Source: Roseateles oligotrophus (lineage in GTDB: Bacteria; Pseudomonadota; Gammaproteobacteria; Burkholderiales; Burkholderiaceae_C). Taken from it: a stretch of DNA of 64,000 nucleotides. The notes under the pieces are model-generated. The model did not search any database and was not told the DNA's origin. It was given only the letters and a program-made list of their open reading frames with translations. The stretch is taken from NCBI RefSeq assembly GCF_025717515.1, contig NZ_JAJIRN010000002.1, positions 62,001 to 126,000 of the forward strand, written 5' to 3'. Position 1 is the stretch's first letter. Every line of letters starts with the position of its first letter. Below are positions 56,242 to 64,000 of the stretch, in pieces. A program made the translations under genes and the position numbers.

Positions 56242-57543
56242 ATGAAAACCAACTCATTATTCAGGCGCCCCCTGAGCCTTTTCTTACTCGGCCTGAGCCT
56301 GGTGTTTGTGAACACGCAGGCGGCCACGCCAGCCAAGCCTGCGCAAGAAAACATCAACGCGGCCGGCTTCTCGCCCGAGCGCCTGCACAGGCTGGACAGC
56401 GTCATCGAGAGCGAGGTCGCCAAGGGCCAACTGGCCGGCGGCATCATGGTCATCGCCCGCGACGGCAAGCCGGTTCACGTGAAGAGCTATGGCCAGCAGG
56501 ACATCGAAAACAAACGGCCCATGCAGGTCGACGCAATCTTCCGCATTGCCTCGATGAGCAAGGCGCTGACCAGCGTCGCGGTGATGATGTTGTACGAAGA
56601 AGGGCATTTCCTCTTGAAGGACCCGGTGGCCAAGTTCATCCCGGCTTTCGCCAACCCGCTGGTCGCCATCGCCCCCCCGCCGGGATCGCCGACTGGCACC
56701 GCCTTCACGACCGAGAAGGCCAAGCGGCCGATTTCGATCCGCGATCTGCTGCGCCATACCGCCGGCCTCAGCTATGGCCAGGGCCCGGCCGCCGCCGCCT
56801 ACAAGGAGGCGGGCTTCACCGATTGGTATTTGATAGACCGCAAGGAAACGATCGCCCAGGTGGTTGACCGCATCGCCGCCCTGCCGCTGCAGGGCCAACC
56901 AGGCGAGCAATTCCATTATGGCTATGCCACCGATGTGCTGGGCCGTCTGGTCGAGGTGGTGTCCGGCATGCCGCTTGATCAATTCATCGCCAAACGCATC
57001 ACCGGGCCACTCGGCATGGTGGACACCGGCTTCTTTCTGCCGCCCGAGAAGGCCTCGCGTCTGGCCAATGTCTACGGCTATGAAAACGGCGCGCTGCAAC
57101 TGAAGGAAAGTGCCGCCACCAGCGACTTCGTCAACGGCCCAAAGCTTTGCCTCTCCGGTGGCGCCGGCCTGCTCTCGACCGCCGCCGACTACACACGCTT
57201 TCTGCAGATGATGCTGAACGGTGGCACGCTGGACGGCCAACGCCTGCTGGCGCCAAAGACGGTGGAGCTGATGCGCAGCAACCATACCGGCGACAAGTAC
57301 CGCAGCAGTTCGGAGAGCGTCGACGGCTTCGGTCTGGGCTTCTGGGTCACCGTCGACCCCGGCGTGGCCGGCGAGGTCGGCACGGCCGGCGCCTTCGGCT
57401 GGGGCAGCGCCTATTTCCCGCAGTATCTGGTCGACCCCAAGGAGCGATTGATCATGCTGTTCATGACCCAGCACCGCCCCGCCGGTGGCTCCAATCTGAA
57501 TCAGCGCGTCAAGGTGCTGACCTATCAGGCCTTGATCAAATAG
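56242..57543 (+). CDS. Beta-lactamase-fold serine hydrolase/esterase
   Basis: 433 residues with a signal peptide (FLLGLSLVFVNTQA). Class C/EstB-like fold: SxxK at Ser104 (ASMSKALTSVAVMM), Tyr motif in EQFHYGYATDVLGRLVEVVS, and a GxG-type segment late (GAFGWGSAYFPQYLVDP). In this setting an esterase acting on plant wall esters is more likely than a beta-lactamase; DD-peptidase activity cannot be excluded. Lies 14 bp after the acetylesterase gene. Confidence 0.85.
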   Translation: MKTNSLFRRPLSLFLLGLSLVFVNTQAATPAKPAQENINAAGFSPERLHRLDSVIESEVAKGQLAGGIMVIARDGKPVHVKSYGQQDIENKRPMQVDAIFRIASMSKALTSVAVMMLYEEGHFLLKDPVAKFIPAFANPLVAIAPPPGSPTGTAFTTEKAKRPISIRDLLRHTAGLSYGQGPAAAAYKEAGFTDWYLIDRKETIAQVVDRIAALPLQGQPGEQFHYGYATDVLGRLVEVVSGMPLDQFIAKRITGPLGMVDTGFFLPPEKASRLANVYGYENGALQLKESAATSDFVNGPKLCLSGGAGLLSTAADYTRFLQMMLNGGTLDGQRLLAPKTVELMRSNHTGDKYRSSSESVDGFGLGFWVTVDPGVAGEVGTAGAFGWGSAYFPQYLVDPKERLIMLFMTQHRPAGGSNLNQRVKVLTYQALIK

Positions 57544-57553
57544 AGCCCGGGCG

Positions 57554-59836
57554 ATGAACAAGCTTCTGGTCGCGCTTGCGTTTTTCCTATATGCGTCGGC
57601 ACAGGCGCAGACACAGGCGCAAACGCCGCCCACTCCGACAGCGTCTGCTGCATCAGCGCCCAAGCCGGCCGCGCCCGCCGCCTCAGCCCCGACCGCCGAG
57701 CTCCCCCGAGTCGTGCTCAGCGGCTCCGCCGACAGCGACGACGACGGCGCGCGCCGCAATGAGTCGATCGCCAAGACGATTTACGGCCGCGAGGAGCTGG
57801 ACCGCCAAGGCGATATCGACGTCACCGATGTGCTCAAGCGCCTGCCCGGCGTGTCCATGGACGGCGGCGCGCCGCGCCTGCGTGGCCTGGGCGGCGGCTA
57901 TACCCAAGTGCTGGTCAACGGCGAGCCGGCGCCGCCGGGCTTCTCGCTCGATAGCCTGTCACCCGCCGATGTGGCACGCATCGAGATCATCAAGGGTGCG
58001 ACGGCCGAGTATGCCGGCGTCGCGGGCACCATCAATGTGGTGCTGCGCGAGCCACCGCGCTCGCAACAGCGCGAGGTGCGCAGCAACCTCAGTTACCGCG
58101 CTGTCGAGCCCGGCGGCGGCATGTCTTTTCAATGGGGTGACCGGCTAGGGGCTGTGTCCTTTGTGCTGCCGCTCAGCGTCGCCCACACCGCCCAGTCGGG
58201 CGAGTACACCAGCGCGCGGATCTCGCGCAACCGGGATGGCGAGGTGCAGTCGCAGTCGATCAGCGGACAGGACGTCTCGCGCAACAGCAACGGCCAGTTC
58301 TCGCCGCGTCTGCAGTGGAAGTTCAGCGACGTGGACACGCTGAACCTGGGCGGCTTTGTGCAGCACAACCAGTCCGGCAACCACGGTGAGCGGCAGACCA
58401 CGACCCTGCTGGGCGCGCCCCTGTCCACGCTGTCGGATGAGTCGCACACGCGCAGCGACGGCGATGTGCTGCGCCTGAATCTGCAATGGCAGCGGCGCCT
58501 GCAGGACGGTGCCAAGCTCGAGCTGAAGTCGTCCTGGCAGAACACCCAGCGCAACAGCTTCAACGACTACGCGGGCCGCCGCGTCGACGGATCGCTGATC
58601 GAGCGCGAGACCCGCAGCGAGTTCGAGGAAACCCGTGCGGCGCTGGGCGGGCGCTGGACTCAGCCGATCGCACAGGATCACACCCTGCTGAGCGGCTGGG
58701 ACGTCGAGCGCCGCCAGCGCGAGGACTTGCGGCGCATCTGGGACGCCGGCGTCGAGCGCCTGGACAGCGCGACCGGCCTGCCCTTCGAGGCCAGCATTGA
58801 CCGCACGGCACTGTTCATGCAGGACGAATGGGCGATCAACAAGAGTTGGGCCATGCTGCCGGGCCTGCGCTTCGAACAGGTCAAGTCGCACAGCCATGAC
58901 CCGGGCCGCAACGGCGCCGGCGCTTACGACATCGACAACACGGCCCGCGTGATGGCGCCGGTGCTGCACGTCAACTACCGCTTCGATCAAGGAGGTGAAT
59001 CAAAGGGCGGCGACCAACTGCGCGCCAGCATCACACGCAGCTTCAAGCTGCCGGATCTATCCGCACTGGCGGGTCGTTATGTGCTGAACGGCAACTACGA
59101 GCGCGACGTCAGCAACACGCCGATTGCGGCCGACCGGGCCGGCAATCCGAACCTGCAGCCCGAGCTATCGACCGGCTTTGATCTGTCCTTCGAGCATTAC
59201 CCGGCCGGCGGCGGCGTGTTCAGCGTCGGCATGTTCTACCGCCGCATCGAGGATCTGATCCGCCAGCGCATCGCGCTCGAAGCCGACCCGGCGCCGGGCG
59301 TGGTGGCCGTGCCGCGCTGGGTCTCGCGGCCGGTCAATCTGGGCCAGGCCAGCAGCCTTGGCCTGGAACTGGAAATCAAGGGCCGCGCCGAGGAATGGCT
59401 GCCGGCGCTGTTCTCCGCCAATAGCGGCGTGCAGTTGCGTGGCAGCTGGAATTTCTACCGCTCGGAAGTTGATCAAGTCGACGGCCCTGACAACCGGCTG
59501 GAAGCACAGCCGCCCTGGCTCGCCAATCTGGGCTTCGATGCCCGCATCAAGAACAGCGGCTGGACGGTCGGCGCCAGCCTGGTGCTGCAGCCGGCATACG
59601 CGACCCGCCAGACCGATCTGCAACTCAGCCACCGCAGCGCGGTGCAAACGCTGGACGCCTTTGCCAGCTGGAAGATCGACCGCAGCAACCAGATCCGCAT
59701 CGGTTTCACCAATCTGCTGGCGCCGGACAGCGAAATTGCGAACAGCGTCGAAGACCTCGACGGCTTCTCGGCCGGCAGCAGCATGCACCGCAACACGCAG
59801 CCCAGCGTCAATGCGAGTTGGGTGGCGCGCTTCTGA
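57554..59836 (+). CDS. TonB-dependent outer-membrane receptor
   Basis: 760 residues. Signal peptide (LLVALAFFLYASAQA), an Ala/Pro/Thr-rich linker, plug domain (REELDRQGDIDVTDVLKRLP, VEIIKG-type ARIEIIKGATAEYAGVAGTI) and a 22-strand-type barrel ending with the Phe terminus NASWVARF. The plug is of the TonB outer-membrane receptor group often placed in carbohydrate loci. It probably imports an oligosaccharide; it could also be for another ligand. Starts 10 bp after the hydrolase stop. Confidence 0.9.
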   Translation: MNKLLVALAFFLYASAQAQTQAQTPPTPTASAASAPKPAAPAASAPTAELPRVVLSGSADSDDDGARRNESIAKTIYGREELDRQGDIDVTDVLKRLPGVSMDGGAPRLRGLGGGYTQVLVNGEPAPPGFSLDSLSPADVARIEIIKGATAEYAGVAGTINVVLREPPRSQQREVRSNLSYRAVEPGGGMSFQWGDRLGAVSFVLPLSVAHTAQSGEYTSARISRNRDGEVQSQSISGQDVSRNSNGQFSPRLQWKFSDVDTLNLGGFVQHNQSGNHGERQTTTLLGAPLSTLSDESHTRSDGDVLRLNLQWQRRLQDGAKLELKSSWQNTQRNSFNDYAGRRVDGSLIERETRSEFEETRAALGGRWTQPIAQDHTLLSGWDVERRQREDLRRIWDAGVERLDSATGLPFEASIDRTALFMQDEWAINKSWAMLPGLRFEQVKSHSHDPGRNGAGAYDIDNTARVMAPVLHVNYRFDQGGESKGGDQLRASITRSFKLPDLSALAGRYVLNGNYERDVSNTPIAADRAGNPNLQPELSTGFDLSFEHYPAGGGVFSVGMFYRRIEDLIRQRIALEADPAPGVVAVPRWVSRPVNLGQASSLGLELEIKGRAEEWLPALFSANSGVQLRGSWNFYRSEVDQVDGPDNRLEAQPPWLANLGFDARIKNSGWTVGASLVLQPAYATRQTDLQLSHRSAVQTLDAFASWKIDRSNQIRIGFTNLLAPDSEIANSVEDLDGFSAGSSMHRNTQPSVNASWVARF

Positions 59837-59927
59837 GTATTCTTGCGGCACTGCCTCGACTTATTGACGGCAAGACAACAAAACACGCAGTTACTATGCG
59901 GGCAGCCCATCGAGTCGAAAACCGCCC

Positions 59928-61223
59928 ATGAAAACAAGCCCCGCTTTCTGCCTCGCCTTGTCTGTCTTGCTCGGGGCGTTCGCGCCGGTCGGCTTCGCCC
60001 AGAGCCCCGGTTCCATGCTGCGCATCGGCTGCGAGGGTTCCGATGCCGGGGCTGAAGTCTCCATCAACGGCAAGTTCAAAGGCGAATGCCCGCTCGATAT
60101 CCAGGTCGAGGAAGGCAGTCTGCAGTTGCGCCTGGTGAAGGCAGTGGACGCGACCCACGAACGCATCTTCGAGCAAACCGTTCGCATCGGCGACGGCGTT
60201 GTGAAGCGGGTCGACGCACGCCTGGGCCCGGCACAGCTGACACAGGCGGGGCGAGAGCTGGTGGCGCAAGCCCAGGCGGCGGCCAAGCTGCGCGAAGAAG
60301 CCCGGCTGCGCGACCTTGCCTTGGCCGCTCAGCAAAAAGCAGCAGCCATCGCGTTCAGCCTGGCCGAACTGAAGGCACAAGGCTTCGTGCCGGGCGACGG
60401 CAAGTCCTTTCGCGACTGCCCGGACTGCCCCGAGATGGTGTGGGTGCCGCCGGGCCGGCTGCCGCAGCGCCCGGACGACAACAACATCATCGGTTGGTTG
60501 AACCGCGTCCGCATCGACTACCCGTTCGCCGTCGGCAAATTCGAAGTCACCTTTGCGGAATGGGATCAATGTATGGCCGAGGGCGGCTGCAGCAAAGGCC
60601 CCACCGGGAAGGGGCCGGCCGAGGGTGTCACCCCTGGGTTCATCGTGGACACCCATTGGGGACGCGGCCGCCAGCCGGTAATCAACGTCAACATGGCCGA
60701 TGCAAAAGAATATCTGGCCTGGCTTTCCAAGAAGACCGGCCAGCCCTACCGGCTGTTGTCGCTGGCCGAATTCACCTACACGGCACGCGGCGGGCGGAGC
60801 TCCAAACTGCCTTGGGGCGACGAGGTGGGGCGCAACAATGCCAACTGCGCGAATTGCGAGGTCAGCGCGGGTGGCAATCAAGCCATGGTGGTGGGCAGCT
60901 TCAAGGCGAATGATTGGGGCCTGCACGATATGGTCGGCAATGTGGCTGAAATGGTCGCCGATTGCGCGGTCGACGCGCGCGCCCTGGGCGATGCGCCGAC
61001 GGATGGCAGCCCGTTTACTCAAAAATGCCTGACCCCGGCGCCAGAGTATCAAAATATCTTCGGCAACCAGCGCTACACCATGGGCGGCCATTGGTTGGCC
61101 GCCATCAACCCCGGTATCAACATCGACCCCTCTTGGGATCGCGCATCCAGCTTCTTGATCGGCCTGCGCGTTGCCCGCCCCCTGACGCCGCGGGCCAGCA
61201 ACATCGGCCCTGCGGCGAATTGA
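59928..61223 (+). CDS. Exported PEGA-SUMF1/FGE-like protein
   Basis: 431 residues. Signal peptide (FCLALSVLLGAFAPVGFA), a PEGA-type domain (GAEVSINGKFKGECPLDIQV, about 35-105), a short Ala/Lys coiled stretch, then an FGE-sulfatase/EgtB-like domain: VWVPPGRLP, GKFEVTFAEWDQCM, YRLLSLAEFTYTARGGRSS, WGLHDMVGNVAEMV and FLIGLRVARPL. The paired cysteines of formylglycine-generating enzyme are not apparent at their usual place, so FGE activity is doubtful. One base separates it from the unknown gene that follows. Confidence 0.8.
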   Translation: MKTSPAFCLALSVLLGAFAPVGFAQSPGSMLRIGCEGSDAGAEVSINGKFKGECPLDIQVEEGSLQLRLVKAVDATHERIFEQTVRIGDGVVKRVDARLGPAQLTQAGRELVAQAQAAAKLREEARLRDLALAAQQKAAAIAFSLAELKAQGFVPGDGKSFRDCPDCPEMVWVPPGRLPQRPDDNNIIGWLNRVRIDYPFAVGKFEVTFAEWDQCMAEGGCSKGPTGKGPAEGVTPGFIVDTHWGRGRQPVINVNMADAKEYLAWLSKKTGQPYRLLSLAEFTYTARGGRSSKLPWGDEVGRNNANCANCEVSAGGNQAMVVGSFKANDWGLHDMVGNVAEMVADCAVDARALGDAPTDGSPFTQKCLTPAPEYQNIFGNQRYTMGGHWLAAINPGINIDPSWDRASSFLIGLRVARPLTPRASNIGPAAN

Positions 61224-61224
61224 T

Positions 61225-63039
61225 ATGTTTCGACTGCTGAGCCTCTGGTCCTTGCTGCTCGCCCTGATGGTGCCGGCACAGGCGCAAACGCTGGCGCAAA
61301 GCCCCAAAGACGGGGCGCCCGCGCTAGGTTTCGCGCTGCAGCCCAGCGGCCAGCTCTTCCTCAGCAGCCAGCATCAAGGCCAAGCCGCGCACTGGGTACG
61401 CGAGGGTCGCGTGGGCAACGGGAAGTGGACATTGTTTGTCGGTGCGGCCCACAATCGCCTGCGGCTGATCTTCGATGACAAGCTCGGCCTGCAGGACATT
61501 CTTGCGATGGACAAAGGCCAACGCATCACCTTGAACAGCGTCGGCCAGGAGCGCATCGAATACAGGTTGTACAGCCCCGATCGCAGCTTCATTCTCGGCT
61601 CGGTGCTGTACCGCAAGGACGGCCGCTGGCTGCAGGGCCTGATGCGGACCGAAGCCTTTGCAGGCTATGCCGCGCTCAGTGACGTCGTCGATGTCAGCAG
61701 CAAATTCAGTGCGCAGGCGGGCAGCCCTGAATCGCGCGGCAGCCAGGCTCTGGCATGGCTACAGGCACGCTGGCAGGGCATCAACCTGATCCCGGCCGCG
61801 CAGGCACAGACCTCGGCCGGTGATGACATCGTCAAGAGTTTTTTTGGCCGCCCGGCGCAAGAGCTGCAAGGTTTTTTTGGCGCGCCCCTGCATGAAATGT
61901 GGAAAGGCGCGCTGGCCGGCGCCGCCGCGTTCACCGTCACCTTGGCCTCGCAGACCTTTGTGGCCGGCGAAACTGTCGCCGTCGGCACGGCCTTGACCGC
62001 CGCGGCCCCGTTCCTCGTTGCCGCAGGGGCCGGTGTGGCGATCGGCGTTGCCGCCGAACGAAGCTATGAATGGGCACGCGCCAAGAATCTGGGCGGCAGC
62101 CAGTCGATGCGGGACTTGTTCAACCGCCTGCAGGCAGACACCCGCTACAGCCAGGAACCCGCGCCCGTGGCACCAAACCCCTTGTACCCACCCAGCGCTC
62201 GGCCGAAACCGGCGTCGCGTGGCTTGCTCGACATGGCCGACAAGCTGGACCGCCTGGATCAGCAGGACATGTCTATCGCACTCGAGCGCGCCGACCAATG
62301 CACGCGCAAGCGCGACTTTGATTGCAGCAATGCCCAGCTTGCCAAAGCGGCCAAGCTGGTCACCGGCAACGACGACAAACTGGCACTCGCAAGCTCGCAA
62401 CAAAACATGGCGGACGAAAAGTCGCGCATGGCCGAAGAAGCGCGCCGCGCCGCTGCAGAGGCGCAAGCCCTGGCATTGGCCCGTGAGCAAGAACAAGCGC
62501 GACTCGCCCAGGCCGAACAGCGACGCGAAGCCGAGGGCGGCTTTCAATGGGGCAAGGCGCTCGCCTTGGGCGGCGGCGCCCTGCTCGGTGGTGTGGGCAA
62601 ACTGGGCGGCGAGATGCAAGCCAAGATCTTGACCGGCATCGTCAAGGACAGTCTTGAAGGCCAATCAGGTGTCTCCAATTTCCAGGCCAGCATCAACAGC
62701 TCAAAGAACGCTGGTGCTGGTGCTGGTGCTGGTGCCGGTACAGGTACTGCGGGCAACGGGGGGAACGGAGGCATAGGCAATGCGGGGTCGGGCGCAGTCT
62801 CCAAAGCAGCCTTTAACGCCGGAGAACTGGCTTGCCAGCAAGAAGCCGATCGCAACGGCCGGCCCTACCAAGAGTCCCAGCTCGACACTTTCTGTGTCCT
62901 GGCCAGCAGCAATGCCTGTGTGAAGCGCAAATTCGGCTTCAACGGCTACGAGGCAGAGCGACTCGAATCCTGTGCGCGGATGAAGCAATCGGCGCGGGCC
63001 TTGAAGCTCAATCCCGAGCTCTGCAGCGCCTGCCAATAA
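61225..63039 (+). CDS. Exported 604-residue protein of unknown function
   Basis: Signal peptide (LLSLWSLLLALMVPAQAQ). A beta-rich N-terminal part (30-150) is followed by a Gly/Ala-rich hydrophobic segment at about 225-275 (TALTAAAPFLVAAGAGVAIG), a charged coiled-coil (about 390-430), a second glycine-zipper-like stretch (LALGGGALLGGVGKLGGEM) and a Gly/Ala repeat. The C-terminal domain has seven cysteines and ends CSACQ. No family is recognised. It starts one base after the PEGA-SUMF1 stop and probably acts with that protein in the envelope. Confidence 0.75.
   Translation: MFRLLSLWSLLLALMVPAQAQTLAQSPKDGAPALGFALQPSGQLFLSSQHQGQAAHWVREGRVGNGKWTLFVGAAHNRLRLIFDDKLGLQDILAMDKGQRITLNSVGQERIEYRLYSPDRSFILGSVLYRKDGRWLQGLMRTEAFAGYAALSDVVDVSSKFSAQAGSPESRGSQALAWLQARWQGINLIPAAQAQTSAGDDIVKSFFGRPAQELQGFFGAPLHEMWKGALAGAAAFTVTLASQTFVAGETVAVGTALTAAAPFLVAAGAGVAIGVAAERSYEWARAKNLGGSQSMRDLFNRLQADTRYSQEPAPVAPNPLYPPSARPKPASRGLLDMADKLDRLDQQDMSIALERADQCTRKRDFDCSNAQLAKAAKLVTGNDDKLALASSQQNMADEKSRMAEEARRAAAEAQALALAREQEQARLAQAEQRREAEGGFQWGKALALGGGALLGGVGKLGGEMQAKILTGIVKDSLEGQSGVSNFQASINSSKNAGAGAGAGAGTGTAGNGGNGGIGNAGSGAVSKAAFNAGELACQQEADRNGRPYQESQLDTFCVLASSNACVKRKFGFNGYEAERLESCARMKQSARALKLNPELCSACQ
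62710..62733 (+). repeat. Hexanucleotide coding repeat (GCTGGT)x4
   Basis: Four perfect GCTGGT units followed by two diverged copies encode an Ala-Gly run in the 604-residue protein. Copy changes would be in frame. Confidence 0.7.
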
Positions 63040-63158
63040 GCTACTGGCCGTACTTGCCTTCCTTCAGCAGGCCTAAAAGTTGATGCAGACGGGGGCGGTG
63101 TGTGGCAATGTAGCCATTCAAGCCTAGCCCGGCCACGGTTCAAACTGGGCCGTGATCA

Positions 63159-64000
63159 TCAGCTTTGGCTCAGCAAGGCTTGCCATTGCCTGCGATAGCC
63201 CGGCCAATCAACCAAGTCCAGCGCCTGAGCGGCTGTCTCTGAAGGCACCGGGCTCTGGCCCCAGCGGGCCAGCATCCAGCCGCCGGCCGTCGTGCCGCTG
63301 CTGTCATCCGACACCGTCACCGGCTGGCCCGGCCGCAGCGCCGCCAGCAGCGAGCCGAAGAAGCGGTTGGCGGTGAAACTGCCTTCCACCACTACCGGGC
63401 TGTTGGCACCCAAGGCGCTGAGGCAATGATCGGTCATCAGCACCGCATAGAGCGTCGCCAGCGCAGCACGCTCGGCTGGATTGGCCGGAGCCGGACCAAC
63501 AATCCGCCCCTCTCGACCGGCGAACGGACCGCCGCTTTCGGCAAAACAAGGCAGGGCGAAGGTCTGCTGCGCGATCAAGCGAGCCAGATCGGCTTCGCTG
63601 CAGGCCGCCAACTCCGGCCCGGCCAGGCTGGCATATTCGCGCCCGCCCATGAAGCGCATGCATGGCACCGGCGCACCCAGCGCATTGGTATTGGTCAGCA
63701 TGTCCTGATGCTCGTCCAGGACTTCAGCCGATCCGCCAATAGCGGCGGCGATCAGCCAGGTGCCGGTGGACAAAACCGTCCGCGCTTGATCTTCCGGCTG
63801 GCCGACCAAATAGCGCAGCAACGATGCATTGCTGTCGTGGATGCCGCAGATCACTTGCGCATCAGCCGGCAGGCCGGTCGCGGCGACCAGCTCGGGCAGC
63901 AGCGGCCCCAGTCGGGCCCAGGCATCGCGCAGCGGTGGCAACTTGGCTGCCCAGCCCATGGTCTCGACCAGGCTCGAATAGTCACGCCGGCTCGGGTTCC
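63159..64000 (-). CDS. FGGY-family carbohydrate kinase, C-terminal part (truncated at window end)
   Basis: Reading the minus strand, the frame is open to the window edge; the last visible upstream residues, NPSRRDYSSLVETMGW, are conserved inside FGGY kinases, so the true start lies beyond 64000. Signatures: QVICGIHDSNASLLRYLVG, VLSTGTWLIAAAIGG, and VVVEGSFTANRFFGSLLAAL. Rhamnulokinase- or fuculokinase-type activity is likely; L-rhamnulose would suit the RG-I locus. Convergent with the unknown gene, with 119 bp between them holding nothing recognisable. Confidence 0.85.
   Translation of the reverse strand, partial: NPSRRDYSSLVETMGWAAKLPPLRDAWARLGPLLPELVAATGLPADAQVICGIHDSNASLLRYLVGQPEDQARTVLSTGTWLIAAAIGGSAEVLDEHQDMLTNTNALGAPVPCMRFMGGREYASLAGPELAACSEADLARLIAQQTFALPCFAESGGPFAGREGRIVGPAPANPAERAALATLYAVLMTDHCLSALGANSPVVVEGSFTANRFFGSLLAALRPGQPVTVSDDSSGTTAGGWMLARWGQSPVPSETAAQALDLVDWPGYRRQWQALLSQS

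Noticed and set aside
56284-57774. 496-codon minus-strand frame opposite the serine hydrolase
   Set aside because: The hydrolase has SxxK and a signal peptide; the antisense frame has no recognisable feature.
59808-61307. 499-codon minus-strand frame opposite the PEGA-SUMF1 gene
   Set aside because: The opposite strand has clear PEGA and SUMF1 motifs and a signal peptide.

Overview
The window is GC-rich, densely coded DNA from a member of the Burkholderiales (Betaproteobacteria). The gene repertoire best fits the Roseateles/Paucibacter/Sphaerotilaceae type: an alanine/lysine-rich histone-H1-like protein, a rph-rdgB-hemW block, a PP2C/kinase/yicC block, a CoA-dependent anthranilate pathway and many diguanylate cyclases. 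The genus is an inference from gene content. No stretch longer than 300 bases lacks a gene. One tRNA and no rRNA or CRISPR array were seen.

1-10,000: a partial kinase-fold protein, small unknowns and VOC proteins, then tyrosine catabolism (LysR regulator divergent from hppD), then a three-gene 2-oxoacid oxidoreductase (KorA/KorB plus a GltD-like flavoprotein). 10,000-15,600: an H1-like DNA-binding protein with a ribbon-helix-helix-like C-terminus, two tandem TPR-GGDEF diguanylate cyclases and a DUF6172-type protein.

15,600-25,000: a compact nine-gene minus-strand operon for aerobic anthranilate degradation through CoA thioesters. It encodes the ligase AbmG, the fused monooxygenase/reductase AbmA, SDR, enoyl-CoA hydratase, acyl-CoA dehydrogenase, thioesterase, RidA, glutaryl-CoA dehydrogenase and an internal MarR regulator. 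It starts from a promoter that overlaps a palindrome.

25,000-42,000: core genes. These are tRNA-Ser(CGA) beside serS, ispH, an FKBP isomerase, radC, an Smr protein, truncated haemoglobin, a FlhG-like ATPase, a diguanylate cyclase, cheR-cheD-cheB, an EAL-GGDEF protein, hemW, rdgB, rph, a PP2C phosphatase/Ser-Thr kinase pair and yicC.

42,000-44,900: a small accessory island right after yicC. It holds an IS3-type orfA remnant, an orphan LuxR-type HTH, a hipBA toxin-antitoxin pair with two operator palindromes exactly 50 bp apart, and a possible GH8 relic.

44,900-64,000: an FMN-dependent 2-hydroxy-acid dehydrogenase with a LysR regulator, then a locus that looks built for rhamnogalacturonan-I pectin. 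It contains a GH43-GH35 fusion enzyme, a GH105 unsaturated-galacturonyl hydrolase, a GPH-type sugar transporter, a decayed PL26-like lyase fused by frameshift to an intact rhamnogalacturonan acetylesterase-type SGNH hydrolase, a serine hydrolase and a TonB-dependent receptor. After these come an unexplained exported pair (PEGA-SUMF1-like protein plus a 604-residue unknown) and the C-terminal part of an FGGY sugar kinase at the window edge.
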